A stretch of 47,686 nucleotides of DNA. It comes from Phycisphaerae bacterium (GTDB lineage: Bacteria; Planctomycetota; Phycisphaerae; JAAYCJ01). This document shows, in pieces, positions 24,049-32,818 of the stretch. Where the stretch lies: the NCBI GenBank assembly GCA_012729815.1, contig JAAYCJ010000183.1:1-47686 (forward strand), given 5' to 3'. The notes under the pieces were generated by a model that ran no database searches, was not told the DNA's origin, and saw only the letters and a list, made by a program, of their open reading frames with translations. Within the stretch, counting starts at the first letter, position 1, and the number at the start of each line of letters is the position of its first letter. The translations under genes were made by a program, and so were the position numbers.

Positions 24049-25794
24049 CTACGAGCGGAGCTGCACCGTGCCGGACGACTGGCGGGCGTGCTCGATCGCC
24101 GCTTGGATGAACCCCAGGTACATCGGGTCCGGCCGCAGCGGCCGCGACGTGAACTCCGGATGCGACTGGGTGCCCACGAAGAATGGATGGTCCGGCAACT
24201 CCAGAATCTGCATGATCGGCTGGCCCGGAGCCTTGCCCGAAAACACCAAGCCGCTGGATGTGAGCTTCTTGATGTACTCCGGGTTCACCTCATAGCGATG
24301 GCGGAACCGCAGGCGCGTGGTCGCCGTATCGCCGTATAACCGCGAAGCCACCGAGCCCGGCGTCAACTCCACGTCCTGACCGCCCAGCCGCATCGTCGCC
24401 CCTAACTCCTTGATCCGCAACTGCTCCGGCAGCCGGTCGATCACCGGGTGCGGGGTGTGAGGGTCGATCTCCGTGCTGTTGGCCCGCTCCAGGCCGCACT
24501 CGTGCCGGGCGTACTCGATCACCGCCATCTGAAAACCGTAGCACAATCCCAGATACGGAATCCTGTTCTCCCGCACGTGCCGCACGCACGTGATCTTGCC
24601 CTCGGTCCCGCGGGCCCCAAACCCGCCCGGCACGATCACGCCGTGCATTCCAGCCAGCTTCTGGGCCGCGTTCTCGTCGGTGACGTCCGTGGTGTCCACC
24701 CAGTGCAGCGCCACTTTCGTGCCCGTCGCCGCCCCGCAGTGCTCCAACGCCTTGATGATGCTCGCGTAGCTGTCCCGCACCGCTGTGTACTTGCCCGTGA
24801 TCGCGATGTCCAGCGTCTGGTCCGCCTTGCGGATCTGTTCGGTGAACTCCCGCCAGGTCCGCCACTTCTGCTCCGTCCGCTCGCCGTCCACCTTTTCCTG
24901 CAATCCGAGGATGTCCACCACCGCGGCGTCGATCCGGCTCCTGCGGATCATCTCGGGCACAAAGTAGATGCTCTCGCAGTCGTGCATCGAGAACACCCGC
25001 TCCATCGGGACGTTGGCGTAGACCGAAATCTTCTGCCGCGCCGTCTCCCGCACCGGACTGCCCGCCCGGCAGGCGATGATCTGCGGCTGAATGCCCATTG
25101 CCATCAGGCTCCGCAGGCCCAACTGGGCCGGCTTGGACTTCTGCTCGCCCAGGCTCTGCGGCTCCAGGATGTACGTCAACGCCACGAAGCACGTCGAGCC
25201 CGGTCCCTCCTCCAACGCCAGCTCGCGGACCGCCTCGATGAAATACGCGTTCTCGAAGTCGCCGACCGTCCCGCCGATCTCCACGAACACCACGTCGGCT
25301 CCGCTCTCGAGGGCCAGCTCGCGAAGCCGCAGCTTCACCTCGCCGGTCACGTGCGGGATCATCTGCACGTCGCGCCCCTGATAGCGCCCCATCCGCTCCT
25401 TGTCCAGCACCCGGGTAAAGATCTGGCCCGACGTGCAGAAGTTCAGCTTCGAAAGGTCCTGGTCGAGCATCCGCTCGTACGTGCCCAGGTCCATGTCCGT
25501 CTCCATCCCGTCGTCCAGCACGAACACCTCGCCGTGACGGAACGGATTGAGCGTCCCGGAGTCGACGTTCAGATAACCTTCCAGCTTGATCGGGGCGACC
25601 TTTAAGCCTTTATCCTGCAGCAGCTTGGCCACGCCGGAAGAGAAGATCCCCTTGCCCAGCCCGCTCATCACGGTCCCCAGCACCACCACGAACTTGCACT
25701 GCCCGCGCTGGTAGCCCGGAGGCACCGGCGTGTACAACTCGTTGGCCGCCTTCGACGCGATCTCGTTCAAAATGTCCGTTCGTCCGATCTGCAT
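24049..25794 (-). CDS. pyrG: CTP synthase
   Basis: This 581-residue protein aligns with full-length CTP synthase (usually 530-560 residues), which aminates UTP to CTP with glutamine. The N-terminal synthetase domain contains KFVVVLGTVMSGLGKGIFSS (P-loop and substrate contacts), LEGYLNVDSGTLNPFRHGEV and EIGGTVGDFEN. The C-terminal class I glutamine amidotransferase domain has PGGFGARG (oxyanion loop) and the nucleophile elbow LGLCYGFQ; HPEFTSRP carries the catalytic His and Glu. About 25 extra residues (IGRTDILNEIASKAANELY) precede the usual start and are in frame with ATG 25794. The gene follows kdsB by five bases, a common kdsB-pyrG arrangement. The amidotransferase segment is intact. Confidence 0.97.
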   Translation of the reverse strand: MQIGRTDILNEIASKAANELYTPVPPGYQRGQCKFVVVLGTVMSGLGKGIFSSGVAKLLQDKGLKVAPIKLEGYLNVDSGTLNPFRHGEVFVLDDGMETDMDLGTYERMLDQDLSKLNFCTSGQIFTRVLDKERMGRYQGRDVQMIPHVTGEVKLRLRELALESGADVVFVEIGGTVGDFENAYFIEAVRELALEEGPGSTCFVALTYILEPQSLGEQKSKPAQLGLRSLMAMGIQPQIIACRAGSPVRETARQKISVYANVPMERVFSMHDCESIYFVPEMIRRSRIDAAVVDILGLQEKVDGERTEQKWRTWREFTEQIRKADQTLDIAITGKYTAVRDSYASIIKALEHCGAATGTKVALHWVDTTDVTDENAAQKLAGMHGVIVPGGFGARGTEGKITCVRHVRENRIPYLGLCYGFQMAVIEYARHECGLERANSTEIDPHTPHPVIDRLPEQLRIKELGATMRLGGQDVELTPGSVASRLYGDTATTRLRFRHRYEVNPEYIKKLTSSGLVFSGKAPGQPIMQILELPDHPFFVGTQSHPEFTSRPLRPDPMYLGFIQAAIEHARQSSGTVQLRS

Positions 25795-25799
25795 TGGAG

Positions 25800-26555
25800 T
25801 TAAGCCTTTCCCGACCGCGTATACCGTTCCACAAATCGCCGGTACTGCTCCGGCGTGTCCACCCCGCCGCTGCGGTGCTCCGTGACGCCCACCTGTATCC
25901 TATGCCCGTGCCACAGGGCCCGCAACTGCTCGAGTTTCTCGATCGCTTCGACCGGCGCCACCGGCAACTGCGTGAACGCCAGAAGGAAATCCCGCCGGTA
26001 GCCGTAGATCCCCAGGTGCAGCAGATAGCTGAAACCCGCGGGCAGGCCGGCCACCCCGTCCCGCGGGAACGGGATCAGGCTTCGCGAGAAGTACATCGCG
26101 TTTCCAAGCCGGTCGCAGACCACCTTGACCATGTTCGGGTTGGTCGGGTCGTCCTGCGGCCCGAACGGCGCCGCCAGCGTCGCCATCGGCGCTTCGCCAT
26201 CGGCCAGCAACTCGACCAACTGGTCAATGCTCGACGGCGAGATCTCCGGCTCATCGCCCTGGACGTTGACGATCAGTTTCCCTTCGTCCAGATCCCTGGC
26301 CACCGCCGCCACCCGATCCGTGCCGCTCGGCAGTTCCGGATCGGTCAACACCACCTCGCCGCCGAAGCTGCGCACCGCCTCGACCGTCCGAGGATCGTCA
26401 GCGGCCACGATCACCCGGCGGACGCGGGTCGCGCGGCTCACCTGGTCGTGAACGTGCTCGATCAGGTACTTGCCCGTCTCGCGGGCCAGGATCTTGCCCG
26501 GGAATCGCGACGACGCATACCGGGCCGGAATAATCACCACAGCGGCAGTCAACAC
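25800..26555 (-). CDS. kdsB: 3-deoxy-manno-octulosonate cytidylyltransferase
   Basis: This 251-residue CMP-Kdo synthetase activates Kdo with CTP for lipopolysaccharide assembly. Its motifs are IIPARYASSRFPGKIL (CTP-binding start), VNVQGDEPEI (metal/CTP site), HLGIYGYRRDFLL and EKLEQLRALWHGHRI near the end. GTG 26555 is the likely start, with GGACTCTTT just before it; a TTG three bases in is an alternative. Placement directly before pyrG makes sense because pyrG supplies CTP. The gene indicates a Kdo-containing, Gram-negative-type outer membrane. Confidence 0.96.
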   Translation of the reverse strand: MLTAAVVIIPARYASSRFPGKILARETGKYLIEHVHDQVSRATRVRRVIVAADDPRTVEAVRSFGGEVVLTDPELPSGTDRVAAVARDLDEGKLIVNVQGDEPEISPSSIDQLVELLADGEAPMATLAAPFGPQDDPTNPNMVKVVCDRLGNAMYFSRSLIPFPRDGVAGLPAGFSYLLHLGIYGYRRDFLLAFTQLPVAPVEAIEKLEQLRALWHGHRIQVGVTEHRSGGVDTPEQYRRFVERYTRSGKA

Positions 26556-26678
26556 AAAGAGTCCGTCTGCAAAAAGGGGTTTTTGAGGAATCTAACGACC
26601 AGACCACCGCTTGTCAACCATCCACCGCCCGCATTCGCCTTTATTCTGGCCTCTGACTTCCTGCTTCTGGCTTCTCCA

Positions 26679-27137
26679 TCAGTTCTCGTGTTCCACGAAC
26701 GCCCGATAGACCTCCTCGGACGTCTTCGCCTGGCTGATCTTCTCGCGGAACGACGGGGTGGTCATGAGCCGGCTTAGGCGGGCCAGGGCCTGGATGTGCG
26801 GACCGGTCTGGTCGATGTCCGACCCGAACAGCACCACGAAGTTCACCGGCTGACCGTCGATGCTCTCGAAGTCGATCGGCATTTTCGGCTTGCCCGCCGC
26901 TCCTACCAAGCCGCCCAGCCCGCCGCACTTGCCGTGCGGGATGGCCAGCCCTTGTCCGATCCCCGTGCTCCGGGTCGCCTCCCGGGCCAGAACCGCCTCA
27001 AGCAGCGGCTTGGGATCGGTGAGCCTGCCCGCGTCGCACAGGGCCTGAACCAACTCCTCGATCGCCGCCTGCTTGTCCGTCGCCGACATCGGCACGACAA
27101 TGCAGTCGGCACTAATGACCTCGCTAAGCTTCTTCAT
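26679..27137 (-). CDS. PTS system IIA component, PtsN/fructose type
   Basis: The 152-residue protein is a stand-alone EIIA of the mannitol/fructose type. The phosphorylated histidine lies in GIGQGLAIPHGKC, and VVLFGSDIDQTGPHIQALARL is the second conserved block. It lacks IIB and IIC domains, as in PtsN (EIIA-Ntr) proteins that act in regulation and not sugar transport. It lies 123 bases upstream of kdsB on the same strand. No HPr or EI gene is in the window. A regulatory role is likely but not proven. Confidence 0.88.
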   Translation of the reverse strand: MKKLSEVISADCIVVPMSATDKQAAIEELVQALCDAGRLTDPKPLLEAVLAREATRSTGIGQGLAIPHGKCGGLGGLVGAAGKPKMPIDFESIDGQPVNFVVLFGSDIDQTGPHIQALARLSRLMTTPSFREKISQAKTSEEVYRAFVEHEN

Positions 27138-27358
27138 ATCTGCTTATGGATAATGGATATAACCGGTAACCAATGTCCCAGTGCTAAGTATATTTCCCGC
27201 CCCGCCCGCCATCAAGGGCAATCGGATTCTCTTCCGCCCGGCCTCCGCCGCCCGCAGCGGCCAAAAACGCCCGCCTTTCCCGTTGATATTGGGCCGGTCC
27301 CTTCCTAAAATCTTGAAGGTAGCGAAAATCTTCCGACGCATGTCGGTCAACGAGTTTT

Positions 27359-27643
27359 GGCCGTGCTAGGCGGGGCGCTTGCGGTGCCCTCGTCCGCCTT
27401 CGGGCGGATGCCCGAAATCCGCCATATGCGGGGCTGAACGCTTTCCGAGGCCGTTAACTGCGGGTCGACTGTCGGTGCCGGGTGTTGAGGTTCAGGTCCT
27501 GCGCAACGGCGGATTTGGACAACGGGTCAGGTCCTGACGGAAGCAGCCCACCCAGACACCTCCGGGTGCCGCAGATCAACCTGGGCTGAGCCTGCAACGC
27601 CGGTGGCGGCTCGCAAGTGACGGTCGACGAGAGATGCACGGCC
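27359..27643 (+). ncRNA. ffs: Signal recognition particle RNA, long (Alu-domain) bacterial form
   Basis: The terminal strands GGCCGTGC (27359-27366) and GCACGGCC (27636-27643) are complementary and close a 285-nt RNA. The 5' part (GCCGTGCTAGGCGGGG, then GCGGTGCCCT) matches the Alu domain of the Bacillus-type long SRP RNA. The centre has TCAGGTCCTGCGCAACGG, and the conserved domain IV is GGTCAGGTCC...GGAAGCAGCC at 27525-27547, the Ffh-binding hairpin. The 3' part (GGGTGCCGCAG) also fits. The tetraloop at 27535-27538 is TGAC where most bacteria have GGAA. The RNA lies immediately upstream of dnaX, a very common arrangement. It works with Ffh and FtsY in co-translational targeting. Confidence 0.93.
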
Positions 27644-27728
27644 AATAATATTTATCGAATCAGCAGCGGCTCGGACGTCCGCTGCGATGGGCAGGTTCCA
27701 AACCGACGCAGGCCTCTGAAAGTCTGAT

Positions 27729-28934
27729 ATGAGCTATACCGTTCTCGCCAGACGATACCGGTCGCAGGACTTCGACGAACTGGTCGGTCAGGAAGCGGTG
27801 GCCACCACCCTCAAGAACGCCATCGAGGCTGACCGGGTCGCCCATGCCTACCTCTTCACCGGCACCCGCGGAGTCGGCAAGACCTCCGCCGCCCGCATCC
27901 TGGCCAAGGCCCTCAACTGCGAAAAGGGCCCGACCCCCAACCCCTGCGGCCAGTGTCCCATGTGCACCGACATCGCCCGCGGCGAGGACGTCGACGTGAT
28001 CGAGATCGATGGGGCCAGCAACACCAGCGTCGATGACGTCCGCGAGCTCCGCGGCAACGCCATCTACCGGCCGTCCCGCGCCCGATTCAAGATTTACATC
28101 ATCGACGAGGTCCACATGATCTCCACCAGCGCCTTCAACGCCCTGCTCAAGACGCTGGAAGAGCCGCCAAGCCACGTCAAATTCATCTTCGCCACCACCG
28201 AACCCAACCGGGTCCCGGTCACCATCCAGTCCCGCTGCCAGCGGTTCGACTTCCGCCCGATCGCCAAGGATAAGATCGCCGAGCAGCTCCGGATGATTCT
28301 CAAAAGCGAAAAAGTGCAAGCCGACGACCAGGTCATCGACCGCGTCGCCCGCCTTGCCAACGGCTCCATGCGCGACGCGTTGAGCCTGATCGACCGCCTG
28401 CTCTCGCTTGGGCAAAAGAAGCTCACCGCCGAGTTCGCCGAGCAGTTCCTGCCCGTCCACCCGGTGGATCAGTACGCTGAACTTGTCCAGACATTTCTCG
28501 ACGCCGACCCCGCCGCCGCCATCCGCAAGACCGAAGCCATCCTCGCCACCGGAACCTCGCCCAATGACTTCTGCTCCGCCCTGGCGGAGTACCTCCGCGA
28601 CGTGATGCTCGCCAGCGCCTGCGACGACGGGACCGATCTGCTGGCCAGTCCCGCCTCCGCCCACGAGACCATCCAGCGCCAGGGCAAGCACCTGCGGCCC
28701 CTGATCTGGGCCTACGGCATCACCGCCGTCGAGGAACTGGCCCGCGGAGTCCGCTTCTCCGAGCAGCCTAGGGCTCTGATCGACTCGGCCATGGTCACCT
28801 TGACCAGCCTGCCCCAACTGGTGGACCTGGCCGCCGCTGCACCGCCCGGCGGACAACCCGCCGCCTCCAGGCCCGAAACCGCCCAGGCGGATCGGGCAAA
28901 AAAAAAATCCGCCCCGGCCGCACGATCTAGCTAG
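27729..28934 (+). CDS. dnaX: DNA polymerase III gamma/tau subunit (zero-frame product)
   Basis: The 401-residue zero-frame product is the clamp-loader ATPase. It begins SYTVLARRYRSQDFDELVGQ. Walker A is FTGTRGVGKTSAAR, the zinc module is CEKGPTPNPCGQCPMC, and Walker B with the sensor region is IYIIDEVHMIS, followed by ATTEPNRVPVTIQSRCQRF. Domain III follows to about residue 370. The frame ends shortly after a run of ten A residues at 28898-28907, which encodes AKKK. A second frame downstream continues with a conserved-looking C-terminus, so two products are likely (see the entry at 28898-29088). The product forms the replisome clamp loader with delta and delta'. The gene lies 85 bases after the SRP RNA. 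Confidence 0.96.
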   Translation: MSYTVLARRYRSQDFDELVGQEAVATTLKNAIEADRVAHAYLFTGTRGVGKTSAARILAKALNCEKGPTPNPCGQCPMCTDIARGEDVDVIEIDGASNTSVDDVRELRGNAIYRPSRARFKIYIIDEVHMISTSAFNALLKTLEEPPSHVKFIFATTEPNRVPVTIQSRCQRFDFRPIAKDKIAEQLRMILKSEKVQADDQVIDRVARLANGSMRDALSLIDRLLSLGQKKLTAEFAEQFLPVHPVDQYAELVQTFLDADPAAAIRKTEAILATGTSPNDFCSALAEYLRDVMLASACDDGTDLLASPASAHETIQRQGKHLRPLIWAYGITAVEELARGVRFSEQPRALIDSAMVTLTSLPQLVDLAAAAPPGGQPAASRPETAQADRAKKKSAPAARSS

Positions 28935-29088
28935 CGACCAGACCCCGCCGACCCAGGACGAACCGGCCAGCCCCGAACCCGTCTCGCCCGCCACCTACCA
29001 AGCCGCCATGAACGAACCGATCGTGCGACGCCTCATCGACGTCTTCGAAGGCCGCCTCATGGACATTCGCCCCGCCAACCGCCGCTGA
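28898..29088 (+). other. dnaX: dnaX slippery A10 run and out-of-frame C-terminal extension
   Basis: The run of ten A at 28898-28907 is followed in the zero frame by a stop at 28932-28934. The +1 (equivalently -2) frame is open from the A-run through to TGA at 29086-29088. It encodes about 60 residues: a Pro/Asp-rich linker (DLASDQTPPTQDEPASPEPV), then YQAAMNEPIVRRLIDVFEGR and a final LMDIRPANRR. The last part resembles the short C-terminus often seen in full-length DnaX (xPLVxxALxLFxGxIVDV), so it looks coding. Joining the frames needs loss of one A or gain of two, by transcript slippage, ribosomal shifting or an assembly indel. Thermus dnaX uses slippage on an A-run in the same way. Confidence 0.75.
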
Positions 29089-29247
29089 GCCCCGTTCCGC
29101 AAGATTTCCCGCGATTTGCTTTTCTCCACGACATATTGAACACTTATAGCGAAGGACGCGGATTTGCGAACCTCAGTGAATACACGGACTTCGAACAGCG
29201 AATTGCTTTGGCGGTCGTAGGAGAAGGCCCCGATCTCCTAGTAGCGG

Positions 29248-29283
29248 CCGGGCGGCGCCGAAATGCGTCGCCCGGTCTTTTTC
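29248..29283 (+). terminator. Intrinsic terminator after dnaX
   Basis: CCGGGCG (29248-29254) pairs with CGCCCGG (29269-29275). Extended by a G-T wobble and CGC/GCG, the stem reaches eleven pairs with a six-base loop, and is followed by TCTTTTT. It lies 160 bases after the extended dnaX stop. A smaller hairpin AGGAGA...TCTCCT (29219-29239) precedes it. The stretch 29089-29247 holds no gene. Confidence 0.85.
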
Positions 29284-29542
29284 TATCTACCCAAGTCCGA
29301 TAATCGTGTCGCTATTGGTGTCATTTAACACTTATTATACCAGCTTGTCGATTGGCCGCTTCTCTGTCTACTTCCGCAAAAACTGAAAAACCCACCCCTC
29401 CGCTTCGTCATTATTATGAGGTCCCCGTTGCGGGCGAGGCCCGGGACTTTTGCGTTGACAAGGCCTTTGACACAAAGGTAATATTGACCCAGATTTATCC
29501 TTAGGGCTGCATGGCTCCCATCTGAGGAAGGAGGCCCCCGTC
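29284..29542 (+). promoter_or_regulatory. Promoter and leader of the clostripain-family gene
   Basis: TTGACA at 29455-29460 and TAATAT at 29479-29484, 18 bases apart, make a good sigma-70-type promoter. The leader is short and ends with GGAAGGAGG eight bases before the ATG. Just upstream, GGTCCC...GGGAC with TTTT (29430-29452) may be a weak hairpin terminator. An AT-rich element AACACTTATTATA lies at 29327-29339. No other gene is seen in this stretch. Confidence 0.65.
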
Positions 29543-32500
29543 ATGGGTTCTCAGAAATGGTGTGGCTTGGCGGCGGTGGTAGTGCTGTTGGCGGCGGCAG
29601 GCGCCTTGGCCCAATCCACTCCGAACGCCAAGTGGACGTTCATGGTCTATCTCGATGCGGACAACAACCTCGAGGAAGTAGGTATTGACGACTTTCTCGA
29701 AATGGCCGAGGTCGGAAGCACCGACAACGTTCAGATCGTCGTCCAGTTCGACCGCGTCGCCGGATACAGTTCCGAGTACGGCGACTGGACCGGCACCAAA
29801 CGATTCCGCGTCACCGCGGGTATGGAACCGACCACCGCCAGCGCCGAGGAAGATCTCGGCGAGGTCAACATGGGAGACTCCAACTCCCTGGTCGATTTCA
29901 TCGACTGGGCCAAGGACGAGTACCCAGCCGACAACTACGTCCTGGTCCTCTGGAACCACGGCAGTGGATGGCACAGCCCCGGCCCCGAAGCCGAGCCTCC
30001 GGCGAAAGCCGCTGAGAGTCCTGTGACCGCCCCAACCCGCGAGTCGCCCTTCACCGCCGTCTGCGAGGATGTTACCGACGCCGATACCCTCTACAACAAG
30101 GAGGTTCGCCAGGCCCTCGAAAGCGCCGGAGCTGACATCCGCATCCTCGCCTTCGACGCGTGCCTGATGGGCATGCTCGAAGTCGCCTACGAGATGCGCG
30201 ACGTCGCCGACATCCTGGTCGGCTCGGAGTTGACCGAGCCGGGGCCCGGCTGGGCCTACGACACGCTGCTGCAGGACCTCGTCGACGACCCCGAAATGAC
30301 CGGCAACGAGTTGGCCGCCGCCATGGTCGATCATTACATGGAAAGCTACGACAACTCCTCCGTCAACCTCTCAGCCATCGACCTGTCCAAGGTTGCCGCG
30401 CTGGCCGAGGCGACCTTCGATCTTGGCGATTCCCTCGTCGCCAACTGGGCTCACGACGATCACACCGAAATGGAGCAGGCCGCCACGCTGGTCCTCAACC
30501 GCCTTGACGAGGCCGTCATCGCCAACGGATTCGATCCGGCAACCACGCCGAACGCCAACGGCCTGGCCGTCTACTTTCCGCTCCAGGACGTCTGGTTCGA
30601 CGACGACTACAGCCCGGTCAACATCCTTTTCGCCTCCGGTTCGTGGGATGAGTTCGTCCAGCAATATTACATTGCCATGGAGAGTTCCTGGGTCCGCAAC
30701 ATTCGGCTGGTCGTCCAGTCCTTCGACGACGGCTACGGCAGCAACATCGACCTTGGGCACTTCGCCGAACTGGTCGTCGATCCGCCGGTGACCATCGACT
30801 ACTACACCCAGGAGATCACCAGCGAGACGTCTTTCGAGGAGGTCGGGACGCCTCGCGGCTGGCATGCCGACGACACCCATTGGGGCTACGACCTGCCCTT
30901 CCCCTTCACGTATTTCGGCCAGAGCTACAGTCGTATCTGCATCAGCTCCAACGGCTACATCCTTTTCCAAAGCTCCTGCGCCTCGCTCTCCGACTACACC
31001 AACAGCGAGGCGGAGTTCATCGCCCAACCCATGGTCGCCGCCATGTGGGACAACATCGTCACCGATGAAACCAACCAGGTCGGTGAGGATATCTACATCG
31101 AAGAGTCCGCCGAGCGCGTGGTCATCCGCTGGGTCGGCGAGCTCTACTCCAGCCGCCACCCGGTCAACCTTGAAATGGTTCTCCAGTCCAACGGCATTAT
31201 CGAGTTCCGCTACGGGTCGGGCAACATCAACCTGAGCCCCACCATCGGAATCTCCGCCGGCGACGGGGCCAACTACTATTTGGCGCCTTATAACAACGTT
31301 TCCAACCTCGGTATGGCCCAGACCGTCCGCTACGTTCCGGTCGGACTGATCGATCCACCCACCAGCGTCAGCGCCGCGCCGGGCGACGGATGCGGCAACG
31401 TGGTGCTCAACTGGACCGCCTCCGAGGGCGCCACCGGCTACAAGGTCTTCTACCGCGAAGACCAGGCCGGCCCGCCCTGGGCGCCGCTCAACGACGGCGA
31501 TCCCGCCAGCGGCGAGAGCGTCGGCAACGTCACTTCCGTCGCCATCAGCGGACTGGCCGCCGGCCAGACCTACCACTTCGCCGTCACCGCCTTCGACGCC
31601 GACTTCGAAAGCACGTACTCCGAGTCCGACTCCACCCTCACCGGCACCACCTGCGCGTTCCGCATCACCAGCCAGGTCGACGAAGGCGCCGGCGAACTGA
31701 CCTGCGATCCGCCCGGCCCCACCTACACCTACGGCCAGATCGTCAACCTGACCTTCAAGCCCACCACCTGTTACCGCCTGCGCGGATGGGTCGGCACCGA
31801 CGATGACTCCTCGACCAGCCTGAACAACACCATCCGCATGACCGACGACCGCGCCGTCGGCGTCGATACCGTCATCAGCACCCACGTGGTCAAGACCAAG
31901 ATCCTCGGCGGCCACGGCAGGATCTGCTGCGAACCGCAGCAGTACAGTTACCAGTGCGGGGAAAACATCGCCCTCACCGTTCAGCCGGAATGGGGCTACC
32001 GCGTCCGCGCCTGGCACGGCACCGACAACGACGCGTCCACCGACACCACCAACAGCTTCGTCGTGGACGACGACAAGGAGATCATCGTCGAACTCGAACC
32101 CGTCGCCTACAACCTGAACATCAACGTCCCGACCGGCCACGGCAAAGTCCTGACCCAGCCCGAAGGGTCCAACTTCGGACCCGGACAGACCGTCCTGCTG
32201 ATGGCTGTGCCCGACTGGGACTACCGCGTCAAGTCGTGGAGCGGCGCCCGATACGACAACACCACCGGCTACCTCAACGTCGTCCCCATGGACGGCCACA
32301 AGACGGTCACCGTCGAGTTCATGAAGATCCCCGAATTCAAGCCGCCGGACATCGTCACCTACACGCTGCAGGCCAACGTCGCCGACGGCGAAGGCCGCGT
32401 CGAACCCGACCTGAAGGTCTGCGCTCCCGGCGAGACCGTCACCCTTCTGGCCACCCCGGCCTCCGGGTGGCGGGTCAAGAGCTGGACCGGCACCGACGAT

Positions 32501-32740
32501 GACGCATCGACCGAGAACTTCAACGTCGTCACGGTCGACGCCGACACCGTCGTCAGCGTCGAATTCATGCCCGCCCCAACGCCCGAAGGCGATCCCAACG
32601 ATCCCAACAGCGGCGGGAGCGGCGGCAACCAGGATCCAATCAGCGCCGCCTGCGCTATGCTCGCCACCGTCCTCCTCGGCGCCGTCCTCCTCGGCTTCCT
32701 CGCCATCGCCGCACCGGGCCTGCGAGCCAAAGAGGACTAA
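29543..32740 (+). CDS. Secreted clostripain-family (C11) cysteine protease with Fn3 and InlB-type repeats
   Basis: This 1065-residue protein has a signal peptide (WCGLAAVVVLLAAAGALAQ). A clostripain-like peptidase domain follows (residues about 30-380); the catalytic His lies in LVLWNHGSGW and the Cys in AFDACLMG. Next come a nidogen-like/beta-sandwich region (FPFTYFGQSYSRICISSNGY), a fibronectin type III domain (about 605-705; VLNWTASEGATGYKVFYRE), and four divergent InlB B-type repeats (WVGTDDDSST, WHGTDNDASTDTT, WSGARYDNTTGY, WTGTDDDASTENFN). A Gly/Asn-rich linker precedes a C-terminal membrane segment (LATVLLGAVLLGFLAIAAPG) with an RAKED tail. This is a surface-anchored or sorted protease, probably cutting after Arg if it follows clostripain. 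It has its own promoter and terminator. Confidence 0.88.
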   Translation: MGSQKWCGLAAVVVLLAAAGALAQSTPNAKWTFMVYLDADNNLEEVGIDDFLEMAEVGSTDNVQIVVQFDRVAGYSSEYGDWTGTKRFRVTAGMEPTTASAEEDLGEVNMGDSNSLVDFIDWAKDEYPADNYVLVLWNHGSGWHSPGPEAEPPAKAAESPVTAPTRESPFTAVCEDVTDADTLYNKEVRQALESAGADIRILAFDACLMGMLEVAYEMRDVADILVGSELTEPGPGWAYDTLLQDLVDDPEMTGNELAAAMVDHYMESYDNSSVNLSAIDLSKVAALAEATFDLGDSLVANWAHDDHTEMEQAATLVLNRLDEAVIANGFDPATTPNANGLAVYFPLQDVWFDDDYSPVNILFASGSWDEFVQQYYIAMESSWVRNIRLVVQSFDDGYGSNIDLGHFAELVVDPPVTIDYYTQEITSETSFEEVGTPRGWHADDTHWGYDLPFPFTYFGQSYSRICISSNGYILFQSSCASLSDYTNSEAEFIAQPMVAAMWDNIVTDETNQVGEDIYIEESAERVVIRWVGELYSSRHPVNLEMVLQSNGIIEFRYGSGNINLSPTIGISAGDGANYYLAPYNNVSNLGMAQTVRYVPVGLIDPPTSVSAAPGDGCGNVVLNWTASEGATGYKVFYREDQAGPPWAPLNDGDPASGESVGNVTSVAISGLAAGQTYHFAVTAFDADFESTYSESDSTLTGTTCAFRITSQVDEGAGELTCDPPGPTYTYGQIVNLTFKPTTCYRLRGWVGTDDDSSTSLNNTIRMTDDRAVGVDTVISTHVVKTKILGGHGRICCEPQQYSYQCGENIALTVQPEWGYRVRAWHGTDNDASTDTTNSFVVDDDKEIIVELEPVAYNLNINVPTGHGKVLTQPEGSNFGPGQTVLLMAVPDWDYRVKSWSGARYDNTTGYLNVVPMDGHKTVTVEFMKIPEFKPPDIVTYTLQANVADGEGRVEPDLKVCAPGETVTLLATPASGWRVKSWTGTDDDASTENFNVVTVDADTVVSVEFMPAPTPEGDPNDPNSGGSGGNQDPISAACAMLATVLLGAVLLGFLAIAAPGLRAKED

Positions 32741-32779
32741 CGAACTACACCAACAAACAACAGACCCACAGCATCAAGC

Positions 32780-32818
32780 AAAGACCCACGGCCGGCCACC
32801 CCGGCCGTGGGTCTTTTT
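32780..32818. terminator. Strong intrinsic terminator after the C11 protease gene
   Basis: AAAGACCCACGGCCGG (32780-32795) pairs perfectly over 16 bases with CCGGCCGTGGGTCTTT (32801-32816), with a five-base loop and five T residues following on the plus strand. It lies 40 bases after the protease stop. The remaining sequence to 32983 shows no gene. Confidence 0.9.

Noticed and set aside
27454-27645. 63-codon minus-strand frame upstream of dnaX
   Set aside because: It lies wholly antisense within the SRP RNA gene.
29139-29339. AT-rich AACACTTAT motif seen at 29139, 29327 and, inverted, near 42340
   Set aside because: Three short matches in low-GC intergenic patches are probably promoter-like sequence or chance; spacing to partner elements is inconsistent.
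30371-32299. 642-codon minus-strand frame opposite the C11 protease
   Set aside because: Shadow of a repeat-rich gene; the protein is Val/Asp/Gly low complexity.
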